The notes under the pieces: generated by a model
Databases searched by the model: none
What the model was told of the DNA's origin: nothing
What the model saw: the letters and a program-made list of their open reading frames with translations, nothing else
Position numbers and translations under genes: made by a program
Shown: positions 1-5,331 of the stretch, in pieces
Position numbering within the stretch: position 1 is the stretch's first letter
How the letters are laid out: each line of letters opens with the position of its first letter
Assembly (NCBI GenBank): GCA_031256615.1
Contig: JAIRQG010000063.1
Coordinates: forward strand, 1-5,394
Source: Candidatus Methanoplasma sp.
GTDB taxonomy: Archaea; Thermoplasmatota; Thermoplasmata; Methanomassiliicoccales; Methanomethylophilaceae
Reading direction: 5' to 3'
Length of the DNA stretch: 5,394 nt

Positions 1-614
1 ACGGCTGCAAGTTCCGGTTCGAAGGCTCGGTCGGCGGTGCGATGCCTATAATAAATCTGTGCAGAGAGAACCTCGTCGGAGAGAAGATCTCCTCAGTGCG
101 CGGGATACTGAACGGCACCTGCAACTTCATACTAAGCAAAATGGATAACGGACAGTCGTTCGAGCAGGTGCTCAAAGAGGCTCAGCAGATGGGCTATGCG
201 GAGACCGACCCCACTAACGATATAGAGGGATATGACAGCGCATGCAAGGTCGTGATACTCGCAAATTCCCTCTTCGAAAGAAACGTGACGTTCTCGGATG
301 TGAACATAACCGGAATATCATCAATAACAAGCGAGGCGATCTCATTGGCCGCCTCGAACAACATGGTAATAAGACTGATAGGCGAGGTATCACACGATAA
401 ACTCGAGGTCTCTCCCCGCCTTGTGCCGAGAGGCCATCCCCTGAGTATAACAGGCACCCTCAACGCTGCGCAGGTGGTCACCGATCTTGCCGGGCCGATA
501 ACCATCTCCGGCAGAGGCGCTGGCAGGATAGAGACTGCGTCCGCGATACTGAGCGACCTTGTCTCCATAATGGATGACCGGAAGGAGCGTGCAGGCAAAT
601 GCCGGACTCCGTGA
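1..614 (+). CDS. hom: Homoserine dehydrogenase, 3' part (5' end outside window)
   Basis: This cytosolic enzyme reduces aspartate semialdehyde to homoserine with NAD(P)H, the branch step toward threonine and methionine. The first complete codon begins at base 3, and the reading frame is open from the window edge, so the N-terminal Rossmann domain is missing. About 204 residues remain. They contain the family stretch [14 protein letters not shown] (102-143) and the homoserine dehydrogenase signature at 180-248 (A-x3-GYAE-x-DP-x2-DIEG-x-D-x3-K). The E, D, D and K of this signature have the same spacing as yeast E208, D214, D219 and K223, the substrate-binding and catalytic set. The late motif [18 protein letters not shown] is also typical. 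No ACT domain is fused at the C-terminus, so this is the simple monofunctional form. The stop codon (612-614) lies inside the next gene, implying translational coupling. Identification is firm; only the 5' end is unknown. Confidence 0.95.
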   Translation, partial: GCKFRFEGSVGGAMPIINLCRENLVGEKISSVRGILNGTCNFILSKMDNGQSFEQVLKEAQQMGYAETDPTNDIEGYDSACKVVILANSLFERNVTFSDVNITGISSITSEAISLAASNNMVIRLIGEVSHDKLEVSPRLVPRGHPLSITGTLNAAQVVTDLAGPITISGRGAGRIETASAILSDLVSIMDDRKERAGKCRTP

Positions 615-2155
615 TGATCTACGACACAACACTCAGGGACGGCGCGCAAAGCGAGGGAGTGACATTCTCTCCCGAGGATTCGCTGGAGGTTCTGAAGAAA
701 TTAGACGAGTTCGGGATCGATTTCGTTGAGGGAGGATGGCCCGGATCCAATCCGAAGGTTGATGAGTTCTTCAAACTGACCGAGGATCTGGAACTTAAGC
801 ACGCTAAGCTTACCGCTTTCGGAAGCACCTGCAAACACGGTGTGCCCCCGGAGGAAGACAGCAACCTGAAGAGCCTAGCAGCCTGTCCGGCGGAATGGTG
901 CTGCATATTCGGCAAAAGCTGGGACTTTCAGGTCACGAACGCATTGTGCATACCGCTCGAGGATAATCTGGATCTTATCAGGAACAGCATAAGGTTCCTT
1001 AAAGAATCTGGAAAGAGAGTGATGTTCGATGCGGAGCATTTCTTTGTTGGGTATCTTGCAAACAAAGACTACGCTCTGAGTTCTTTGAGGGCAGCTATCG
1101 AAGGCGGAGCGGAATGGCTTGTCCTGTGCGACACCAACGGAGGTGCCATGACGGAGGATGTGGCCTGCGCGGTGGAAGATGTCCTGCTTACGTTCTGTGT
1201 TCCGATCGGCGTGCACTGTCATAACGATGCGGACCTCGCGGTGGCGAATTCGCTTGCCGCCGTAGAGAGAGGCGCCACGATGGTCCAGGGCACCATAAAC
1301 GGGATAGGGGAGAGATGCGGCAACGCGAATCTCTGCTCAGTAATGGCAAACCTTGAGCTCAAAATGGAATATGAGCTTAACATAAAAGATCTCAGCCAGC
1401 TTACGGCCCTTTCCACCTTCGTGTCGGAAACCGCCAATCTGGCTCCCAATCCCAGCCTGCCGTACGTCGGAGAGAAGGCTTTCGCCCATAAAGGCGGGAT
1501 ACACGTCTCGGCCATTGCAAAAGACCCGAGGACCTATGAGCACATCGAACCGGAGCTTGTCGGCAACAAACGCAGGATCCTGATATCGGATCTGGCCGGA
1601 AGGACCAGCGTATCGGAGAAACTGAAGGACTTCGGAATAGATGTCGGCTCGGAGGAGAGCCTGGCCATCTCCAACAGGATCAAGGTCCTGGAAGCACAGG
1701 GATATATGTTCGAAGGGGCCGACGCCAGCTTGGAGATCCTTGTCAGAAAGTTCAAAGGGGAGTTAAAGAGCCCCTTCAAGATCACAGGGTTCAGAGTATT
1801 CATTGACAATGTGGGGGACAAGCTCACTTCGGAGGCAAGCGTCAAGGTCATGGACTACAACGGGAACGATGAGCACACCGCGGCGAACGGCGACGGTCCT
1901 GTCAATGCTTTGGATAACGCTTTGAGGAAAGCGCTTTCCAGGCTGTTCCCGGTAACAGACCGCATAAGACTGGTAGATTACAAGGTCCGTGTCCTGGACG
2001 GGAAGTCCGCCACGGCAGCATCGGTCAGGGTCCTCATAAGATCAACTGACGGAAAGAACAGCTGGACAACCGTAGGGGTATCCGAAAACGTCATAGAGGC
2101 AAGCCTGTATGCGTTGGTCGACTCGATAGAATATGCTATCTACAAAAACAAATAA
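599..2155 (+). CDS. cimA: (R)-citramalate synthase, long bacterial-type form
   Basis: Condenses acetyl-CoA with pyruvate to (R)-citramalate, the first step of the threonine-independent route to 2-oxobutyrate and isoleucine. The 518-residue product has the DRE-TIM metallolyase barrel first: [13 protein letters not shown] at residues 8-20 (R13 and metal ligand D14), EGGWPGSNP at 44-52, the metal motif HCHND at 206-210, and [15 protein letters not shown] at 231-245. [12 protein letters not shown] (295-306) lies in the linker region. Residues of about 390-518 match the LeuA-type C-terminal regulatory domain, including [10 protein letters not shown] (429-438), the usual site of end-product (isoleucine) control. 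The N-terminal motifs match the Geobacter-type citramalate synthase as I remember it, rather than the shorter methanogen CimA or LeuA. The ATG at 599 is preceded by AAGGAG (582-587, 11 nt away) and overlaps hom by 16 nt. An alternative ATG at 614 lies too far from this SD. A 2-isopropylmalate synthase is the less likely alternative. Confidence 0.93.
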   Translation: MPDSVMIYDTTLRDGAQSEGVTFSPEDSLEVLKKLDEFGIDFVEGGWPGSNPKVDEFFKLTEDLELKHAKLTAFGSTCKHGVPPEEDSNLKSLAACPAEWCCIFGKSWDFQVTNALCIPLEDNLDLIRNSIRFLKESGKRVMFDAEHFFVGYLANKDYALSSLRAAIEGGAEWLVLCDTNGGAMTEDVACAVEDVLLTFCVPIGVHCHNDADLAVANSLAAVERGATMVQGTINGIGERCGNANLCSVMANLELKMEYELNIKDLSQLTALSTFVSETANLAPNPSLPYVGEKAFAHKGGIHVSAIAKDPRTYEHIEPELVGNKRRILISDLAGRTSVSEKLKDFGIDVGSEESLAISNRIKVLEAQGYMFEGADASLEILVRKFKGELKSPFKITGFRVFIDNVGDKLTSEASVKVMDYNGNDEHTAANGDGPVNALDNALRKALSRLFPVTDRIRLVDYKVRVLDGKSATAASVRVLIRSTDGKNSWTTVGVSENVIEASLYALVDSIEYAIYKNK

Positions 2156-2167
2156 GGAAGTCAAAGA

Positions 2168-2440
2168 ATGAACAGAGTAGTAGTGACGCTTGTGGGAAAG
2201 GACCACACCGGCATCATAGCCGCCGTATGCAGCTATTTCGCGGAGAATGACATCAACATCCTGGACATAAAACAGACCACCGTTCAGGAGTACATCAACA
2301 TGATGATGATCGTTGACGTGGAAAAATGCACCATGCAGTTCTCCGACATTGTGAAAGGACTTGAAAAGGTCGGAGAGAACGTCAGCTGCATCATCAAGGC
2401 GCAGCATGCAGAGATATTCGATATGATGCATAGGATCTGA
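2168..2440 (+). CDS. Stand-alone ACT-domain protein (UPF0237 family)
   Basis: A 90-residue soluble protein made of little more than one ACT fold. It opens with a beta strand, then the loop VGKDHTGIIAAVCSYFAENDINILDI (residues 9-34), the usual ACT ligand-binding signature with GKD-x-x-G-I-I. A second strand with MMMIVDVEKC follows, then a helix. ACT domains bind small ligands, mostly amino acids, and free-standing ones commonly regulate a partner enzyme. Which ligand this one binds cannot be read from sequence. A clear SD, GGAAG at 2156-2160, starts immediately after the cimA stop and lies 7 nt from the ATG. The gap to the next gene is 9 nt, so it is co-transcribed with cimA and the UPF0210 gene. 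ACT/UPF0210 pairs are common in archaea and Firmicutes; the function of the pair is not established. Confidence 0.9.
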   Translation: MNRVVVTLVGKDHTGIIAAVCSYFAENDINILDIKQTTVQEYINMMMIVDVEKCTMQFSDIVKGLEKVGENVSCIIKAQHAEIFDMMHRI

Positions 2441-2449
2441 GGCATTCCC

Positions 2450-3814
2450 ATGGTAGAACTCAATGAAGTGTTCGAAACCAGCACGATGATCCGCGATGAG
2501 AATCTCGACGTCAGGACCATCACTATGGGGATCGGCCTGCTCGACTGCTGCGATTCCGATCTGGATGCCCTTTGCGATAAGATATACAAAAAGATCACGA
2601 CATCGGCAAAGGACCTTGTCAGAGTGGGAGACGAAATAGGTCTGGATTTCGGCATCCCGGTCATCAACAAAAGAGTGGCCGTCACGCCTGTCTCCATCAT
2701 AGGAGCATCCGCATGCAAGACCTGCAAAGATTTCGTGAAGATAGCCGAGACCCTGGAAAAAGCCGCGTTGAGCACAGGTGTCAATTTCATAGGAGGGTAC
2801 TCCGCACTCGTCCAGAAAGGCATGTCCGCCGCCGATAAGATGCTGATCGAGTCGATACCGTATGCTCTGTCCAGAACTGAGCACGTATGCGGTTCCGTCA
2901 GCCTTGCGTCCACAAAGACCGGCATAGATATGGACGCCGTTAAATTGATGGGCAGAGTGATAAAAGAGACCGCTGAGGCTACCAAGGACAGGGATTCGAT
3001 CGGCTGCGCAAAGCTTGTGGTATTCTGCAACCCTGCGGACGACAATCCTTTCATGGCCGGAGCATTCCACGGAGTAACGGAAACGGACACTGTCATCAAT
3101 GTGGGAGTTAGCGGGCCCGGCGTTGTGAAGAAAGCTGTATCAAGAGCAAAAGGAGAGAACTTCGAGGTCCTTTGCGAAACTATAAAAAAGACCGCATTCA
3201 AGGTCACCAGGGTCGGACAGCTGGTTGCAAAAGAAGCATCCAGGCGTCTCAACGTGCCATTCGGCATAGTGGATCTTTCCCTCGCTCCGACCCCGGCGGT
3301 CGGCGACAGCATCGCCGACATAATTCAGGAAATGGGCATGGAATGCGTCGGCGCTCCGGGAACGACCGCTGCCTTGGCCATACTCAACGATCAGGTGAAG
3401 AAGGGCGGCGTGATGGCGTCCTCTTACGTAGGAGGACTGAGCGGCGCGTTCATACCGGTGTCTGAGGACAGGTCCATGGCGCATGCGGCAGAGATCGGCG
3501 CCCTGAGCCTGGAAAAGCTTGAGGCGATGACCTGCGTATGCTCGGTAGGCCTTGATATGGTCCCAATCCCCGGAGATACAAGCGCGGAGACGATCTCAGG
3601 AATAATCGCGGATGAGATGGCAATAGGCATGATCAATCAGAAGACCACCGCCGTGAGGATAATTCCGGTCTGCGGCAAAAAGGCCGGAGACAGGGCGGAA
3701 TTCGGCGGCCTTCTGGGCAGCTCTCCGATAATGCAGGTAAGCAAGTACGGGTGCAAGGATTTCATCGACCGCGGCGGAAGGATACCCGCTCCGATACACA
3801 GTTTCAAGAACTAA
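2450..3814 (+). CDS. UPF0210 / DUF711 'PFL family' protein
   Basis: A 454-residue protein without signal peptide or membrane segments, at the normal full length of UPF0210. Recognisable family stretches are [11 protein letters not shown] (18-28), [14 protein letters not shown] (112-125), [10 protein letters not shown] (199-208), [12 protein letters not shown] (219-230), [14 protein letters not shown] (278-291), [10 protein letters not shown] (301-310), [16 protein letters not shown] (325-340) and [18 protein letters not shown] (374-391). Members are often labelled pyruvate formate-lyase-like. I see no C-terminal glycyl-radical motif and would not claim that activity. Several cysteines (33, 34, 89, 92, 147, 186, 193) are present, but no metal-site pattern is convincing. 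The SD GAGG (2439-2442) overlaps the stop codon of the ACT gene and sits 7 nt before the ATG, so translation of the pair is coupled. The likely working unit is ACT sensor plus UPF0210 protein; biochemical role unknown. Confidence 0.92.
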   Translation: MVELNEVFETSTMIRDENLDVRTITMGIGLLDCCDSDLDALCDKIYKKITTSAKDLVRVGDEIGLDFGIPVINKRVAVTPVSIIGASACKTCKDFVKIAETLEKAALSTGVNFIGGYSALVQKGMSAADKMLIESIPYALSRTEHVCGSVSLASTKTGIDMDAVKLMGRVIKETAEATKDRDSIGCAKLVVFCNPADDNPFMAGAFHGVTETDTVINVGVSGPGVVKKAVSRAKGENFEVLCETIKKTAFKVTRVGQLVAKEASRRLNVPFGIVDLSLAPTPAVGDSIADIIQEMGMECVGAPGTTAALAILNDQVKKGGVMASSYVGGLSGAFIPVSEDRSMAHAAEIGALSLEKLEAMTCVCSVGLDMVPIPGDTSAETISGIIADEMAIGMINQKTTAVRIIPVCGKKAGDRAEFGGLLGSSPIMQVSKYGCKDFIDRGGRIPAPIHSFKN

Positions 3815-3830
3815 TCTCGGCGTAATCTAC

Positions 3831-3838
3831 CTATATTC
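3831..3838 (+). promoter_or_regulatory. Probable TATA box for the small membrane ORF
   Basis: CTATATTC resembles an archaeal box A. A start site 26-27 nt from its centre falls near 3861, about 5 nt before the ATG at 3866. This favours that ATG over the upstream in-frame ATG at 3842, which would lie outside the transcript. Short motif in a 51-nt gap, so moderate confidence. Confidence 0.5.
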
Positions 3839-3865
3839 GAAATGCAGTCGTGGGTCAGGGAAAAT

Positions 3866-3952
3866 ATGGCCAAAGAGAAATATTTGATAATACTGGCGGC
3901 CGCTGCCGGAGTTGTACTGTTCCTGATCGGTGCGTACTCTATCGGGTTCTGA
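3866..3952 (+). CDS. Possible 28-aa single-span membrane protein
   Basis: The ORF encodes a short charged start (MAKEKY), then a continuous hydrophobic stretch of about 20 residues rich in Ile, Leu, Ala, Val and Gly, ending in AYSIGF and TGA. This is the pattern of a small one-helix membrane protein. I do not recognise a family. The frame also has an ATG at 3842 that would add eight residues, but the TATA-like element at 3831-3838 argues for the start at 3866. A weak SD-like AGGG (3857-3860) is close to this start. It follows the UPF0210 stop by 51 nt on the same strand, so read-through from the operon is also possible. Chance ORFs of this size occur; the support is the sharply segregated charged-then-hydrophobic composition plus a promoter at the right distance. 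Confidence 0.45.
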   Translation: MAKEKYLIILAAAAGVVLFLIGAYSIGF

Positions 3953-3985
3953 TCGGACAGCAGAGCAACGGAATGCGGACTGACG

Positions 3986-4000
3986 TTTCTTTATGATTTT
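3986..4000 (+). terminator. T-rich possible transcription end after the + strand operon
   Basis: An interrupted T-rich stretch (11 T in 15 bases) lies 33 nt after the last + strand ORF. Archaeal termination commonly uses such T tracts without a strong hairpin. The tract is broken by C, A and G, so the call is weak. The same bases could be read as a poor TATA box. Confidence 0.3.
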
Positions 4001-4006
4001 GAACAA

Positions 4007-4130
4007 AGGCCGTTCCTACGAATTTGCAGGCATAATGCAATGCACCCAGAACATCATTTTGTAATAGAACGGAGCATCGAAAAGATGCGTGTATGAGTGT
4101 ATGTCTCACTCTCCGATCTTTTATAACAAA
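4007..4130. other. Non-coding spacer with three small inverted repeats and a TATA-like element
   Basis: No ORF or known RNA is recognisable between 3953 and 4161. Short inverted repeats are present: CCGTTC (4010-4015) with GAACGG (4067-4072), GCATC (4074-4078) with GATGC (4085-4089), and GAGTG (4096-4100) with CACTC (4108-4112). TTTTATAA at 4120-4127 reads as a TATA-like box on either strand. Its + orientation would give a transcript antisense to tRNA-Trp. This could be an unidentified structured RNA or just the junction between convergent transcription units; I cannot decide. Confidence 0.25.
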
Positions 4131-4161
4131 AGACAGGTCGGAAGTGTACCGAAAGAGGTTT

Positions 4162-4168
4162 AAAAAAA
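4162..4168 (-). terminator. T7 terminator of the tRNA-Arg/eL41/tRNA-Trp unit
   Basis: Seven consecutive T on the - strand begin 18 nt past the mature 3' end of tRNA-Trp. A pure T run directly after a stable RNA gene is the usual archaeal terminator, and no further - strand gene follows within the next 200 nt. Confidence 0.7.
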
Positions 4169-4221
4169 TCAGCTAGTTGCGCAAGGTGGGAGCAGAGGGA
4201 TTTGAACCCCCGTCAGCGGGT

Positions 4222-4316
4222 TTCCACCACGGAGGGAGCTACCCTCCGCGAATTGTCGAGTCATCGCTCCAGTCAATCATCAACTGTCAGCAAGCTCTTC
4301 TAATCACGCTCGATAA
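4222..4316 (-). other. tRNA-Trp intron (position 37/38), 95 nt
   Basis: The intron boundaries follow from the need to leave a seven-base anticodon loop. The 5' two thirds fold as a box C/D sRNA. The 3' third has a separate hairpin (4228-4250): a nine-pair stem, one G-U, with the 5-base loop TAGCT on the RNA strand. It abuts the splice region. The exact fold recognised by the splicing endonuclease is unresolved, because the exon-intron helix, the guide RNA stem and this hairpin meet in a junction. Confidence 0.85.
4256..4313 (-). ncRNA. Intron-encoded box C/D sRNA guiding 2'-O-methylation of C34 of tRNA-Trp
   Basis: In RNA order: stem TCGAG (4309-4313), one base, box C GTGATTA (4301-4307), a 10-nt guide (4291-4300), box D' CTGA (4287-4290), 3 nt, box C' TTGATGA (4277-4283), a 12-nt guide (4265-4276), box D ATGA (4261-4264), stem CTCGA (4256-4260). 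Stem, three-base bulge and tandem G-A pairs give a textbook kink-turn. Box C position 6 (G to U) and box D position 1 (C to A) depart from consensus together and keep a pair. The second guide pairs over ten consecutive bases (one G-U) with G31 to intron base 3 of the unspliced precursor. C34 sits opposite the fifth base upstream of box D, the methylated position by the N+5 rule. The same arrangement is known from Haloferax and other euryarchaeal tRNA-Trp introns. Confidence 0.88.
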
Positions 4317-4372
4317 CTGGAGCCCGCCAGTCTGCCAGGTTAGCCTATACTCCCTTGGTATTACTGTCAGTA

Positions 4373-4480
4373 TCACTTCTTGCGCAACTTCGCTGCTCTC
4401 TTTCTTCTTCTCATTTTCTTTTTGCGCCATTTCCAACGCTGGTTTCCGCGTTTCTTCCAGGCGCGTGAGCTTCTTTTCAT
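4373..4480 (-). CDS. rpl41e: Large-subunit ribosomal protein eL41
   Basis: A 35-codon ORF encoding an extremely basic peptide with about 20 Arg/Lys and three Trp: MKRSSRAWKKRGNQRWKW, then a tail of KKK, RRR, KR and LRKK. It matches the archaeal eL41 pattern I remember from Thermococcales (MKR-x2-R-x-WKK-x-G-x2-RWKW-x-KK-x2-RR-x-KR) nearly end to end. eL41 is a single bent helix buried at the interface of the two ribosomal subunits. The start is set by AGAGG (4488-4492) 7 nt before the ATG; an ATG further upstream runs into a stop after four codons. The gene lies between tRNA-Arg (50 nt upstream) and tRNA-Trp (18 nt downstream) on the same strand, with no TATA box of its own, so all three probably share one transcript. 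Its size makes it easy for gene finders to miss. Confidence 0.87.
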   Translation of the reverse strand: MKRSSRAWKKRGNQRWKWRKKKMRRRKRAAKLRKK

Positions 4481-4530
4481 GCTATTTCCTCTTCACGGAT
4501 GTCCCATCGCCGCAACGATGCATCCTTTGG

Positions 4531-4628
4531 CGGGCCCGTCGGGACTTTCGGTCCCCCGTCAGGAACTTTCGAACCCGAGGCGTCTGGCTTAGAAGGCCAG
4601 CGCTATATCCTGGCTAAGCCACGGGCCC
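4531..4628 (-). tRNA. tRNA-Arg(UCU) with a 23-nt T-loop intron
   Basis: Reading the - strand from 4628: acceptor GGGCCCG pairs perfectly with CGGGCCC, discriminator G. The anticodon stem CTGGC/GCCAG encloses CTTCTAA, anticodon TCT (4591-4593), which reads AGA and AGG, the preferred arginine codons of the genes in this window. The T stem TCGGG/CCCGA is separated by 30 nt instead of 7. Removing 4545-4567 leaves the canonical loop TTCGAAT and a 75-nt tRNA. The D stem has three pairs plus a T-T opposition. CCA follows the discriminator in the DNA (4528-4530), so it may be encoded, unlike in the neighbouring tRNA-Trp. A TATA box at 4653-4660 predicts transcription from about 4630, 2 nt before the mature 5' end. 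Confidence 0.93.
4545..4567 (-). other. Intron in the T loop of tRNA-Arg (between positions 59 and 60)
   Basis: The precursor forms a strict bulge-helix-bulge. The T stem TCGGG/CCCGA is the exon helix and TTCG/CGAA the 4-bp central helix. AAA and AGT are the two 3-nt bulges, and GTTCC/GGGAC is the intron helix, closed by a 6-nt loop. Cutting after the second base of each bulge removes 23 nt and restores TTCGAAT. Confidence 0.9.
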
Positions 4629-4652
4629 CGCCAACCTCCATCGACTACTATC

Positions 4653-4660
4653 ATTTAAAG
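4653..4660 (-). promoter_or_regulatory. TATA box for tRNA-Arg and probably the whole tRNA/eL41 unit
   Basis: CTTTAAAT on the - strand is preceded by purine-rich AAAG. Its centre is 26-27 nt from position 4630, just before the mature tRNA-Arg 5' end. No comparable element precedes eL41 or tRNA-Trp, so this is the only visible promoter for the three genes. Confidence 0.65.
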
Positions 4661-4680
4661 CTTTACATACATTTTCGCAG

Positions 4681-5250
4681 TCATTGACCGCCTGTTACAA
4701 GATCATACAGTGATCCGTAACCCATGAACATGAGTACCGATTCGACTATGCAGATCAGTGCCAGTATCAGCAGGAAAGGCCACCAGTTGAACAGCTTTCC
4801 AAACAGTTTGATGATCGCTTCCACAAAACTCATGATCATATATGCGAAGGCGCCCACCACAAACGCCGCTATCACTCTCGGCCAGCCTTCGGCGATGAAG
4901 TTCAATTCCGTTCCGGCAAGTCCGCCCAGGAATATGTAGACGAGCACCATCACCAGCAGTGCTCCGATAACTGCGAAATGGACGTCGCGGAATGGCCTTA
5001 TCACAAGCGTGAACCCCATCACCGCTATCACGACGGCAACGAACATCTCCCAATCGGCATATGACGATACACTTAGAATTATCATCAAAACACCGAACAA
5101 CACTCCGATGGCCATTGATGCTTTGTATTTCATCGATGCGCCGTCTTTGATGTATGCGTATACGATCAGCAACGCTATCATCCCCCCTACCAGAAGAATT
5201 ATCTCAGGAATATGCGTGCTGAAGAAATCCATTACCGCTTCTGTTTCCAT
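4681..5250 (-). CDS. Six-helix integral membrane protein, function unknown
   Basis: A 189-residue hydrophobic protein. Likely membrane segments are at residues 14-34, 46-65, 69-84, 92-112, 126-147 and 157-178, joined by short loops. The loops hold a few charged patches (YIKDGASMKYK at 33-43, RPFRDVH at 85-91, KLFGKLFNWW at 148-157). No catalytic or transport motif is evident and I do not recognise the family. The frame is open back to an ATG at 5310, but a good TATA box (5274-5281) lies inside that extension. It predicts a transcript starting at or within a base or so of 5250, where the METEAV ATG lies; no SD precedes it. This is the picture of a leaderless mRNA. The ATG at 5232 is a less likely alternative. 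The stop is 52 nt before tRNA-Arg, whose promoter lies in that gap. Confidence 0.8.
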   Translation of the reverse strand: METEAVMDFFSTHIPEIILLVGGMIALLIVYAYIKDGASMKYKASMAIGVLFGVLMIILSVSSYADWEMFVAVVIAVMGFTLVIRPFRDVHFAVIGALLVMVLVYIFLGGLAGTELNFIAEGWPRVIAAFVVGAFAYMIMSFVEAIIKLFGKLFNWWPFLLILALICIVESVLMFMGYGSLYDLVTGGQ

Positions 5251-5273
5251 GGCCCATAATATTCTTTGAACAT

Positions 5274-5281
5274 TAATATAA
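5274..5281 (-). promoter_or_regulatory. TATA box setting a leaderless start at 5250
   Basis: TTATATTA within an A/T-rich run on the - strand. Its centre (5277-5278) is 26-27 nt upstream of about 5251, so transcription should begin at or next to the ATG at 5248-5250. Confidence 0.65.
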
Positions 5282-5331
5282 TAATCAGGGAACAAACCTG
5301 CCCAGTCCATGCGGATGCTGCCCGACAGCGG

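Larger units (their letters stand above)
4187..4354 (-). tRNA. tRNA-Trp(CCA) with a 95-nt anticodon-loop intron
   Basis: Reading the - strand from 4354, the acceptor 5' strand GGGAGTA pairs with 3' TGCTCCC (one G-U) and the discriminator is A. The anticodon stem GCGGG/CCCGC closes a loop that, after intron removal, reads CTCCAGA with anticodon CCA (4318-4320). The T arm is GGGGG, loop TTCAAAT, CCCTC. Exons total 73 nt. The intron occupies 4222-4316, between positions 37 and 38, the classic archaeal tRNA-Trp site. TCCA in the 5' exon and TGGA at the 3' end of the intron form the central helix of a relaxed BHB. The D stem (GGCT with GACT) is unusually weak: one Watson-Crick pair, two G-U and a C-A clash. 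CCA is not encoded (ACCT follows). There is no TATA box of its own, so it is probably processed from the eL41 transcript ending 18 nt upstream. Confidence 0.93.

Noticed and set aside
2042..3070. 342-aa - strand ORF
   Set aside because: Lies antisense to cimA, the ACT gene and the UPF0210 gene, which have clear family motifs and SD sites; the - strand product has no recognisable domain.
2284..3321. 345-aa - strand ORF
   Set aside because: Another antisense frame over the ACT and UPF0210 genes; Ser/Thr-rich low-information translation, no motif.
2450..3814. Pyruvate formate-lyase activity for the UPF0210 protein
   Set aside because: The family is often named 'PFL', but the glycyl-radical loop is not seen, so enzyme activity should not be inherited from the name.
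3842..3865. Upstream ATG adding eight residues to the small membrane ORF
   Set aside because: It begins only 3 nt after the TATA-like element, so it would be outside the predicted transcript. It would be usable only on read-through from the operon.
3953..4186. A second box C/D sRNA in the spacer (AUGAUGU on the - strand near 4051-4057)
   Set aside because: A near box C is present but there is no box D at a suitable distance and no closing stem.
4177..4617. 146-aa + strand ORF starting MRKVGAEGFEPPSAG
   Set aside because: It is the antisense translation of tRNA-Trp, eL41 and tRNA-Arg. The EGFEPPS string is the well-known false peptide produced by reading a tRNA T arm backwards.
5009..5269. 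86-aa + strand ORF
   Set aside because: Antisense to the membrane protein gene; Thr/Ile-rich composition is the mirror of transmembrane codons.
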